From assembly GCA_036320915.1 (NCBI GenBank), contig JAXBDG010000014.1, positions 1,054,001 through 1,118,000 of the forward strand: DNA of 64,000 nucleotides, read 5' to 3'. This DNA comes from Linnemannia elongata. Taxonomy: Eukaryota > Mortierellomycota > Mortierellomycetes > Mortierellales > Mortierellaceae. The notes below the pieces were generated by a model. That model searched no databases. It was not told the DNA's origin and was given only the letters and a program-made list of their open reading frames with translations. The translations under genes and the position numbers were made by a program. Shown here piece after piece: positions 11,418 to 20,293 of the stretch (position 1 is the first letter of the stretch; every line of letters starts with the position of its first letter).

Positions 11418-13244
11418 TTAGTCGAAATCGACCCCTTTGACTTCATCCACCAGATCGTTCATAGTACTATCGCGGAAGACAACAACCTTGACCTGCGGCA
11501 GCTGGCGACGAAGCCACTCAATATACGGATGCGACCCAAGGTTGTCTCCTCTACAATCAACGTAATGCGAAGGAAGCACAAACTCGATCGACCGCAACCG
11601 GGGCCAATGGGCTGTAATAAACTCCACATCCTGTTTCTCAAACTCATATCCTGCAGGCATCCATGCTTCCGTGTTGAACGACCCCCGAACAACCTCCAAG
11701 TGGCGTAGTCCTGCTAGTTCCTGCAAACAGCCCCATCGACCCTCACCATCCTCCTTGTCGTCGTCATCGCCCTGTACTAGCAACCCTGGGAATGTGTAGT
11801 CCCTAAATGCCAGGGGGTTGCTCGCCATGTCCAAAACATCAGCGCTCACCAGCACACTCAAACGGAGAACCCTCAGGGCGGTTAGCGAGCCTATTTGATG
11901 GTACAGCTGTTCAATCAACATAACCTGCTCCCTCTCCTCCTTTGTAAAGTGGCTCCGCCTCTGGTAACGTGGACTCTCGAGTGTACCGATATTGACCGCC
12001 AGCGAAAGCTCGACCAGTCTTGTAGACGCCCACGTTTCCGCGACAAGGTCAGCGACAGAGATGTCCAGCTGATGGTCGTTCGCTTCCGTGATGACAAAGA
12101 CCTCCAGGATAGGGCAGTTGAACAGGATGGCCTGAACCTGCTCCGGACGGATCCAAGAGCATTCGATCAACCTGACGCTCCTCAATGAGTCGAAATGTTG
12201 TTCAAGAGGTGTCGCTATAGAGTTGGCGTCGCTCCTTTCACGATATGAGTTGTGGCAACATGACTGAAGGCTTCCCTTGGGCATGTGATCCATGATCACA
12301 AACATGAATTGTTCGGAGTGGACGTCACTGTATTCATGCAGAGAGAGGTTTCCGAGACTCGGGCAAAGATCGAGAATGATCAAAGCCTGCATCGCGGAGT
12401 CGCCGGGCTGGATCATTGGGACGTTCATTGATACAAGCTCTGGACAGTGTTCCAGAATGGCGACGATATCCAAAAACTGGAAACGGTGGTTGACGGCCAT
12501 GGTGAGGTCTTTAAGGCGGTGAAGGGGCTTGTCTCGTCGTGTGAGTGGTTCCTCCTGCAGAGTGTCTATGGGCGCTCGATATGTTACTGGACGGAGGCTG
12601 TAGACCTCAATTGAGAACGTCCCAATCAGCGGTGGACAGGCAAAGAAGATTGCTGGTGCGATGACTCCTCGGATGTTTTCGCCAGCAAATATCGTAAGGT
12701 GCAACCTCTGCAGTGTAGCAAGTTCCGATATTGCCGTTGCTAATGGGTGGATCCACGACTCCCGTTTGATTCTGACTCGATGGAGATGGAGTTCGGAAAG
12801 CCGGACGCTGAGCTGGAGTGTTGACCTGAGTCCCGTTAAAAAGGTGGAGTCGCTGTAAGGATCGCGGCGCGAACCTACAAGTTGAGGGCTATGTAAGGAT
12901 GACAATGCGCTTGACAGTGTGCTTGCTGTGGCCTTATTGTTGGTGTCCCGCAAGACGCCGAGGGTGTAAGCATAGGCCTTGTACAGTTTTCCTGACTTGG
13001 GGCTCAACTTGAGTGACTGAATCAACTCTGCGTTCCTCACCAGCGCATAGAATCCGTCCTTGTTGTCACAGAGAGCCTTGTGTTCCTGAACAAGGTCGAT
13101 CTCGCGAAAGAAGGTTGGTTGACATGTTGCATGGAGTTGCCGAGATGTCCGCATGAGTCTCGAGAGATCCCTTTTTGACAGAAGCAATGCCAGCAAGTTA
13201 ATGAGCTCCGGTAACTTGAAGAAACGACACTGAGCAGGCTCCAT
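11418..13244 (-). CDS. F-box/leucine-rich-repeat protein, 608 aa
   Basis: Probable SCF adaptor. F-box at residues 6-50 (FFKLPELINLLALLLSKRDLSRLMRTSRQ ... FFREIDL), LRR body, then the shared C-terminal module LEVVRGSFN ... VEFITAHWPRLRSIEF, followed by YIEWLRRQLPQ. The F-box end is very like that of the gene at 56545-58560 (both read DLSRLMRTSR, then an FFR-[DE]IDL), so these two look like closer relatives than their positions suggest. The frame is open to 13400; the ATG at 13244 is chosen because it gives MEPAQCRFFKLPEL, matching the MEPSACERFFKVPEL start of the pseudogene at 19997. Intronless. Confidence 0.87.
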   Translation of the reverse strand: MEPAQCRFFKLPELINLLALLLSKRDLSRLMRTSRQLHATCQPTFFREIDLVQEHKALCDNKDGFYALVRNAELIQSLKLSPKSGKLYKAYAYTLGVLRDTNNKATASTLSSALSSLHSPQLVGSRRDPYSDSTFLTGLRSTLQLSVRLSELHLHRVRIKRESWIHPLATAISELATLQRLHLTIFAGENIRGVIAPAIFFACPPLIGTFSIEVYSLRPVTYRAPIDTLQEEPLTRRDKPLHRLKDLTMAVNHRFQFLDIVAILEHCPELVSMNVPMIQPGDSAMQALIILDLCPSLGNLSLHEYSDVHSEQFMFVIMDHMPKGSLQSCCHNSYRERSDANSIATPLEQHFDSLRSVRLIECSWIRPEQVQAILFNCPILEVFVITEANDHQLDISVADLVAETWASTRLVELSLAVNIGTLESPRYQRRSHFTKEEREQVMLIEQLYHQIGSLTALRVLRLSVLVSADVLDMASNPLAFRDYTFPGLLVQGDDDDKEDGEGRWGCLQELAGLRHLEVVRGSFNTEAWMPAGYEFEKQDVEFITAHWPRLRSIEFVLPSHYVDCRGDNLGSHPYIEWLRRQLPQVKVVVFRDSTMNDLVDEVKGVDFD

Positions 13245-13719
13245 AGTTGTGGACAAGGGAACAAGGGTGGGTGTGCGAGCGGGATACGAAGTAAGGGTTA
13301 TGGGTGTGAGAAGAAGAAAAAACGAATTGTACGCGTGTTTGACCGATTGCAGTGCGCAAAAGTGGAAAGGGGCGAAAACTACTTTTGCGAGGATAAACAA
13401 AAGGCATAAAATACCAAAAAAAACACAACCATTCTTTTACTGAACAAGGACACAATTCATTCTCATGCGACACGGTACAGAATTTGCTTGTTTGTAACGC
13501 GAATAAATATTAATGTAACATCGAGAGTAATGCATGTGCATTGGCTATCATTGTTATTGGCGGTCATTGACCTTGGTCCATCGATGACAGTTCACTCAAT
13601 GGATAGTAACAAAGAGTGTGTAAGGAAGCCACTGAGCGGGAGATAATGGAGTGTCTCAACATGGAATACAAAGCCCTCGTATCCAGCCACGGCACGCTAT
13701 TTGACGGACAACTAAAACG
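13245..13719. promoter_or_regulatory. Intergenic region between an F-box gene and a divergent F-box relic
   Basis: 475 bp upstream of the minus-strand F-box gene at 13244. It contains a TATTTTATGCC-like A/T element on the minus strand near 13405 and A/T-rich sequence around 13500. The relic starting near 13800 on the plus strand faces away. No other gene seen. Confidence 0.4.
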
Positions 13720-13799
13720 ATGGTCCGATTGGACTCGAGTGCCATGGCCCACCTTGTCAACAACCTACACCCACCAACGTCTCTCTTCCCTTCTTCCTC

Positions 13800-14007
13800 A
13801 CAACCAAACTCCCACACCTTCACTTACAAAGCTATCTTAAAACCAATATGTGTACGCTTCTTTGGAGTTCCCGAATTGATCACTAACCTGGCCGCTCACA
13901 TCGATAAACAAAGAATCGCCACCCTCCTACAAAGCAACTCGACAATTTACTGCTACTGCCTCCCTTTGCTCTTCCACACCCTCGACCTTTGCGTTATTCA
14001 ACCTTGA
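13800..14007 (+). pseudogene. 5' relic of an F-box gene (F-box only)
   Basis: A plus-strand frame reads CVRFFGVPELITNLAAHIDK, then IATLLQSNSTIY and LLFHTLDL, before a stop at 14005-14007. This lines up with the F-box start of the local genes (FFGIPELVTHLLSFLDRQDL, then LMRTSRLMY and LFFRDIDL). There is no suitable ATG immediately before it in frame, and no LRR body follows. I call it a truncated copy. Expression as a tiny F-box-only protein cannot be excluded. Confidence 0.55.
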
Positions 14008-16697
14008 AGAAGAAAAATTCTTTACGAAAAACCTTGACGTTCTACTGAATCTTTTTAATTTTGATAAGGAGGGGGAGGTCAATGAGAACAATGGTTTATT
14101 TTTCGCTTCTCGTTTACTCATCTTCTTCCTGTTACTGATTCTGCTCCTGCTTATACTTCTTCTTAGGGGTAAGATAACAAGCGGCCTTTCTTTCCTAACA
14201 TTTGCTCTTCCAGTCACCCTCGCCATGGCTTCTTGATCTAACGCTTTTCGGTATTCTTCCTTGGCATTATGCATCTATTGCTTAATGGTTGGAACATAAA
14301 GAAGGTGGCGATCAGCATAAAAAAGGACAGAAAAGGAGCATATTCAGAGTAAAAACGAGGCGCAAATTACTCTTATTTGCAGTAGAGCAGATATGCCATT
14401 TCGCAAGTGTTTATGGGCAGCACAACCAACGTTTCTGCAACGGCGCCCACACCAAACACTCCGGGCTCAATCTTTCGGACCGTATACACCAACACTCTAA
14501 AGTCGAAAATGTCCAGAACGATTGGCGAAGGGTTTGGAAAGTCCTGTTCCATGTACTCCAATAACTTGCTCAAGATCGAGGCATCGGTCCTGTTATTTTT
14601 CCGCTGTTGAACCTGGAGAGCTTCTCTTATTTCCGTTTTGGCCTACCAAGCGATTATCTCGACTGCCTTGAAAGCACAGCTGAAAAATAATAATAATTTT
14701 TCACCCCTCGGTTTTATCATCCTCATTCTCGACCTTCATCAGATCCTACCTGGTAGAAGACGATCCAAGATCTCCCACTCAAACTAGCAACTCATTTTTA
14801 TACAAAATCCTAGCCAAACCTCTCCATATGAAGACATATACATGTTCAGGGGCCTTTGAGATGCGTTGCCTTGAGATAATATCTTCACAGCTATCACCAG
14901 AATTAAAAAAATGCAAGCGAAAACGAAGGGTCAAAGGAAGAGCGGACAGACTGGTGCAATTAAAAAATAACCCAACTTACATGAACCCCATCATTACCTT
15001 ATCTTGAGCTCCTCTCTATGATAGCTCCGTATGTATCGGGAAAGGCGCGGAAAGATCGATCCGTCGGGGTGTGGCCATACTCTTGGTCGCTCATTATAGA
15101 TTGGCCTTGCAATTCCTCGAACCTCATGGACTCGGCTAATGCTGGTGGCAAAATTGAGGTGATAGAATGATCAAGGTGAGCAATAAAAGTGTCAATGACT
15201 GGTTGATAAAAAACGGTGTAAAATTTTTATGCGGTGTTTTACGACCTCAATCAGACGAACTCATTGTCATAAAATTCTGAAGGCGCCTAAGGCACATTAC
15301 CACTTCAGCTTCACCTTCAGCTTCACCTTGAAGCTGGTTTTATTTCTGAAGGAGGCAAGCCAGATTAGCCTATCGATAGAGTCAGAAAACAGTTACTTAG
15401 GCGACGAAAGGTTACTGTAGAATTAATAAATATGCATAACGAAAGAAGAAACACATCCTTAATTTCATCTCGAGGACGCTGAACTTCTCCGTAAAGTACT
15501 GGCCTCTATCCACTAGATCCTAGGGAGGTTTTTTTTGTTGAGACTTCAGTTTGGTAGTCCACCGCCCTAGAAGTCCAGAAATCAGCACCTTCATTGCGTT
15601 GCCATGCTTTGTAGTTTTCCTTGAATGCTGTTCTAATACCCCTGCATATCTCCTTTGACGAAAAAGGATTCGAAAATGGTATTTGAGCGTCCCGCACGCA
15701 ATTGTATCCGACATGTTTTCTGAATGCGGGCATGCTGGTTTCCTCTTTTAAAGCTACTCTCTCCTGGAACCATACCCACGTCGATTTTCAGGCCTAGTCG
15801 TTGTTGTTGCAGTAGTTATTGTCGTTGCCAATGTCATGTTTCTCTGGATCCGTTCAATCGCGCTTGCAAAGAGTAATAAAATTGAACACCAAATGGTAAG
15901 TTGATAGCCAACATTATAGGAGGCATTTAACATTCATTCCGCAAATCTGATACACAGCGCTCCACTTTCTGCCCCCCACCACAGAGCTAAACAAGGGCGC
16001 AAGCCAATCAAGAACCAAAATATGGGAAATAAGGCGTCGATAATCGATGTCTTTTTACCCGATGCAAAAGTCAAATAAATAGCTTTAGTATTAAAAACCA
16101 TTACCTATGCGCGTGTGTCTGTAGTTAGAGAATGAATGCTGACGGAAAAAAGAATGTGCGTTTTTGAAGAATAAGACTGGGAATTTTGATTGCAGTAAAA
16201 ACCCCATGTCGTTCCTGGCACCAACTTTGTGACGATGCCTTTTTTGCCAACTACTTTTCCTTTGCCAGCAATCTCGTGCTATTTTCTTCAGCACCTTTTG
16301 ACAACACATGTAATTTCTATTCTCAACTACCAGGATACCATGTCTAATGCGACAGGTTTCGACCCGTGCGAAGGCCTCGTTGACTCACTCCTTTTGACGC
16401 GCGTATTCTCACAGTGCTCTCCCTGTCGCTGCCCACCAATCTCGCCAGCCTCGACGTTTATCTTCAACCCACCCTCGGAGCTTGGGACCTGCCCTTACCT
16501 CCTCGATTCCTACGATGGTCATCGAGCAGCACGGGCAAATGTCCCCTGGAAAAAAAGGCGCTAGTGTGTATGAGTATGATGACTTCCAAATTTTAGTGGC
16601 GTGTCGAAGGCAAAGGATCCACACAACCATATGAATATGTTTTTCCGCCATTTTTTTTTTTTTTTTATTTTCCGTCAAAACTCAACAGCAACCAACC
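14008..16697. other. Long decayed region without an intact gene
   Basis: 2.7 kb with no complete gene. Minus-strand stretches look like exon remnants: about 14643-14376 is an open frame preceded by a plausible acceptor (TTGGTAG) that contains KLLEYMEQDFPNPSP and FRVLVYTVRKIEPG; 14274-14150 reads AKEEYRKALDQEAMARV; 15733-15506 reads EICRGIRTAFKENYKAWQRN. I recognise none of these. A 12-bp unit CTTCAGCTTCAC is repeated near 15303-15328, and a T-run lies at about 16651-16666. It could be a remnant of an unknown gene or an old transposon. Confidence 0.4.
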
Positions 16698-18842
16698 CTA
16701 CCAACCCAACCCCAAAGAAAACGATGGGTTCTCCTTCTGGCGGTAACCCTCAAGCCACACAAAAACTTCCCTCGACTCATCAGGCCCCTGAAAGAACTCG
16801 CCCTCCTTCCACTTTGGCCAGTGGCTACACATCCAAGTCGATTCCCAGCATCCCATCGTCTCCAAGGTCTCGTCGGTATTGACACTGAACGACCCCCGAA
16901 GCACCTCCAACTTGTTCCATCCAGAGAACAGCTCAAGAAATCCTGGTCGACCGGATTTGGGATCCGCCAACGACATCATGGCAGGGAAGGTGTGGTCGAA
17001 GTAGAATGGATCCTCGACAGAGCCGTCTACGGCGTGGGTGGTTAGGCCTCGCAGGTCGAGGTAAACAAGATCTCGGAGAGAGGCAAGTTGGCGGTAGAGG
17101 CATTCGAGCTGGGCAAACTGACGTTTCTCTGGGAGTGAGAGAACACATCTGGGAGTGCGCAGGTAGTAGTCTCGTTGGTCACGCTCACGTCGCAATCTGG
17201 GTATGCCGATAGTGAGGCTGAGGCGGGTGAATATTTTCGACGCCCAGGGCATGGCGATCGCATCTGCCAGATTGAGAAAAGAGACCACCCCATCCTCATG
17301 CCAGGTCACTTGAAAGTCGCGAAGGGGAGCACACTCTGCTAGCACCTCTTGAATAGCATCCGATGCGATTTGTTGACAGTCCTTAAAGACAATAGTTGTC
17401 AGGGTTGACGAGTGTCTGATGATGGATCTCTGCGCCATGTCCTTGGTCATCTTGTACTTCACCCCCTGGTAGTCAATCTCTCGCAACTGCTGGTCAGGCA
17501 TGGCAGACAGAACCTCAAACGGCACCATAGCAACCCAACCATCTCCAGACTTGGGATCCGAAAACGTCAATCTCCGAATCCTTGTACAAAATGTCTTGAT
17601 GATGTTGGCCACGGCCTTGGGATCAATGTCCTGCTCGAACGAAGAAACAGCAAGCTTCTCAACCTTGCAACAATGCTCAAAAAGCCAAACCACTTCGTCT
17701 TCCGTGACGCCCTTGACAAAGTTCCAGAGCTTGACATTGACAAGCTCCATCAAGGGTTCGCATCTATCAGGCCTTGACATCAGCTCGTCTTCGTTGCATT
17801 GCTGGCTCTCCCAAAGTCGCAGACTCCACGGCTCCTCCGGTTGTTGGTCCTCCTCGTCCTCCTCGGCGTCACCGTTATATCCAAACCCCATCTCCTCATC
17901 ACTATCATTGCCATCCATATCCTCGTCATCGTCCTGCTCCATAGCTTCATGCATGTTGACGCCGTTAGCATAATAAGGAGGGTGGTAGTGCTCGAACATC
18001 CCAAAATCGTCGTCGATAGAGCTATCGTCGCCAGAGTCATCACCCTCATCCATGTGCGCTGCCCCATAGTCCTCCAGATCAATCCACAGCTTTTGAATCT
18101 GCCTCGGACAATTAAACACAATCGTCGATCCAGTCTTGTACCACGACCCGGCACTATGCCAACTGCCCCTCACGCGCAGCTTCAAATCTAGTGAGCGGAG
18201 GCGAGACAGCTCATAGATCGTCTCGCCCAACAACCGGACTTCTCGATGTTCCTTGATTACGAGATCGCGGACGGTCAGGTTGACCAAGTGAGGGCTCAGA
18301 GAAATGACCCAACAGGCCTGGGCGACCGTCATTCGCAAGTTGGAGAAACTGGGTACACGGTATGGGCTGTAGACTTGCTGACACACGTGTCTGAAGGAGA
18401 GAGTCAGATCGGTCAAGTTGATCATGGGACTGATGGGAACAACCTCGACGAGGCAGGCATCCAGCGGAGGCAGGTAAGAGGGCAGTGTGAGTTGTGGAGC
18501 GTCCAAACCACCGTCTGGTGGTGGGAAATGAAGTCGTACATCCCTGTAGACTGCTACTTTCAGGCAGTTAAAGAGGTAGCAGAGGTCGACATGACTGACG
18601 GTGAGCTTTTGGACGTGGTGTGCGTTCTTGGAGATAGCGTACTTGGCCTGAATTGAATTCAAGATGTTAAAGCCGCCGTAGGTGAAGGTCAGATCGAGAG
18701 TGTGATAGAGGTAAGGAGTGCAAAGGTCTCGCATGACCTTTTTGGTGACTATAAGGTTGGATATATCTTTGTTTGAGAGGTGGAGGAGGACTTGGAGCAG
18801 TAGCTCTGGGAGCCGGAAGAGGCGCTCTTGTGGTGAAGACAT
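16698..18842 (-). CDS. F-box/leucine-rich-repeat protein with an acidic insert, 714 aa
   Basis: Probable SCF adaptor. F-box at residues 5-50 (RLFRLPELLLQVLLHLSNKDIS, LIVTKKVM, YLYHTLDL). The LRR body is interrupted by an Asp/Glu-rich insert (DEGDDSGDDSSIDDD, then DDDEDMDGND and EEDEEDQQPEE, about residues 265-345). The C-terminal module reads LEVLRGSFSV ... WMCSHWPKWKEGEF. Start at the ATG at 18842, although the frame is open to 19034. Intronless. The adjacent upstream pseudogene (19012-19997, same strand) shares the HVHKL region after the F-box (AHHVQKL versus RHVHKL), suggesting tandem duplication. Confidence 0.86.
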   Translation of the reverse strand: MSSPQERLFRLPELLLQVLLHLSNKDISNLIVTKKVMRDLCTPYLYHTLDLTFTYGGFNILNSIQAKYAISKNAHHVQKLTVSHVDLCYLFNCLKVAVYRDVRLHFPPPDGGLDAPQLTLPSYLPPLDACLVEVVPISPMINLTDLTLSFRHVCQQVYSPYRVPSFSNLRMTVAQACWVISLSPHLVNLTVRDLVIKEHREVRLLGETIYELSRLRSLDLKLRVRGSWHSAGSWYKTGSTIVFNCPRQIQKLWIDLEDYGAAHMDEGDDSGDDSSIDDDFGMFEHYHPPYYANGVNMHEAMEQDDDEDMDGNDSDEEMGFGYNGDAEEDEEDQQPEEPWSLRLWESQQCNEDELMSRPDRCEPLMELVNVKLWNFVKGVTEDEVVWLFEHCCKVEKLAVSSFEQDIDPKAVANIIKTFCTRIRRLTFSDPKSGDGWVAMVPFEVLSAMPDQQLREIDYQGVKYKMTKDMAQRSIIRHSSTLTTIVFKDCQQIASDAIQEVLAECAPLRDFQVTWHEDGVVSFLNLADAIAMPWASKIFTRLSLTIGIPRLRRERDQRDYYLRTPRCVLSLPEKRQFAQLECLYRQLASLRDLVYLDLRGLTTHAVDGSVEDPFYFDHTFPAMMSLADPKSGRPGFLELFSGWNKLEVLRGSFSVNTDETLETMGCWESTWMCSHWPKWKEGEFFQGPDESREVFVWLEGYRQKENPSFSLGLGW

Positions 18843-19011
18843 CACTGTGGGTGTGTCGGAGGGGGAAAAAAAAACGTTTGGAAGGAAGGCGTTGGCAAAG
18901 AAGGAATGGAGGTGTGAATGGAACGAAAGAACAGATTGAACGGAATGAACAGAATAAAGAAGTAAAGGAAGTTGTCCGCCTCGGAGGGTGGAGAGAACTT
19001 TTAGTTTATAT

Positions 19012-19997
19012 TTATGTAGGGCGTGAAGACACAAAATAAAAACGGTTCAGGAAGGAAAGCCTTGAAAATGCCATTTTTTTTGTTGGTGTCGTCTTAGTGA
19101 AAGGAACGAGGGAGTGAATGAACGAGAGGTGAATGAATGTGCTTTGATCTGTCTCGTGCAAAGGCTTGTAAGGTAGGCGATACAGACACGCTGATCGCAT
19201 CAATGTAACGTACCTTCTTTTTCTCTGATCATTCTCCGCTCTTGTAACTTTCTGCACCACAAGCAGCGAAGGACAGCAGTGCAACAATATCGATTGAATA
19301 GAAAGGCGCACCCACGGGAAACAGCGCAGCCCCAAATCCAGTCGTCTTAGCCCCGTCAACAACTTTATCGTCGCGCTCAAAACCACAATCGGCTCCAACG
19401 GAACATACAAAGAGTTGATTGTCAGGTTCTTCAGGTGGGAAGATGATGAGGAGGATATGATTCGTCGCAGAAGCCAGCAGATCCAGTAGACTAGATATCT
19501 GCGCCTCTCACAGCCGGCGATGTAGTACGGGCACTGCTCCAATACTCTCGAAGAGAATTCTATGTCGGCGTCCAAGACGAAAGTTGTAAGGCGGTCCATG
19601 GTAGGCAGCGGGATCAACTGGCAGGTGAGGAGTGTATCTCGAGCGGGTAGCCAGTTGGGTCGGTTCGGAGGAGGTGTTCCTGTGACCTGGGATTTGATGT
19701 CGTCAAAGGCCAAGAGGGCATTGGAAAAGTAGACCAGCTCAAGAACCCCACAGTGCAACTTGTGGACATGGCGGGTGTGCTTTGCAAGCATAAAGGTCGC
19801 TGCTGCAGAGTGGAGAAGGTTGCTCTGGTCGGGGGTGTAATTTAGTGTGAGGCCGTGGAGAGCGTAGGGATGCAAAAGGAATGGAATGTGTGGTTGATGA
19901 GCATGAATCTAGAGATATCTCTTGGCTCAAGGTGAGTTATGAGCAGCAGGACCAATTCTGGGACCTTGAAGAAACGTTCGCATGCTGAGGGCTCCAT
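19012..19997 (-). pseudogene. Broken F-box gene: frameshift after the F-box, C-terminal half missing
   Basis: From the ATG at 19997, 51 codons encode a good F-box start (ERFFKVPELVLLLITHLEPRD, then FMLINHTF) and stop at 19842. The continuation lies in another frame (19875-19012): ALHGLTLNYTPDQ, then RHVHKLHCGVLEL and a few LRR-like segments. A loss of one base in the overlap near 19865 would explain the shift. The second frame runs into the region upstream of the neighbouring F-box gene, and the usual RGS ... HWP C-terminal module is absent, so about half the protein is missing. An alternative is a splice event across the shift, but no good GT-AG pair was evident. Confidence 0.72.
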
Positions 19998-20293
19998 GTT
20001 GTTAGTTGCTGATTTAATTCAAAAAGGAGTGTGATTTGGTAACAGAGTTGGGAGGCGGTTCTTTTTTTACTTTATTTTGCCTTCATAATTTTACTCCACA
20101 GTCCTTAGTCCTTGTCTTCAAAATGCATCAATTGCCTCCCCAGTATTCCCACCCAAGAAATTAATTAAAAAGTTCGTTTGATATTATTCCAAGCACTTTC
20201 TCGAACACATCGCTTTCAAATGGCGTTGTAAACAATTTGGCGAAAAGAGAGATTTTATTTTCTTCACTTTCCTGAGCAATCGTTAAGCCTCTT
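19998..20293. other. Spacer upstream of the F-box pseudogene
   Basis: About 300 bp containing A/T-rich sequence and T-runs near 20063. It includes the former promoter of the pseudogene and the 3' region of TSC1. No gene seen. Confidence 0.4.

Noticed and set aside
11346..11708. 120-codon plus-strand ORF
   Set aside because: Antisense to the 3' end of the F-box gene at 11418-13244.
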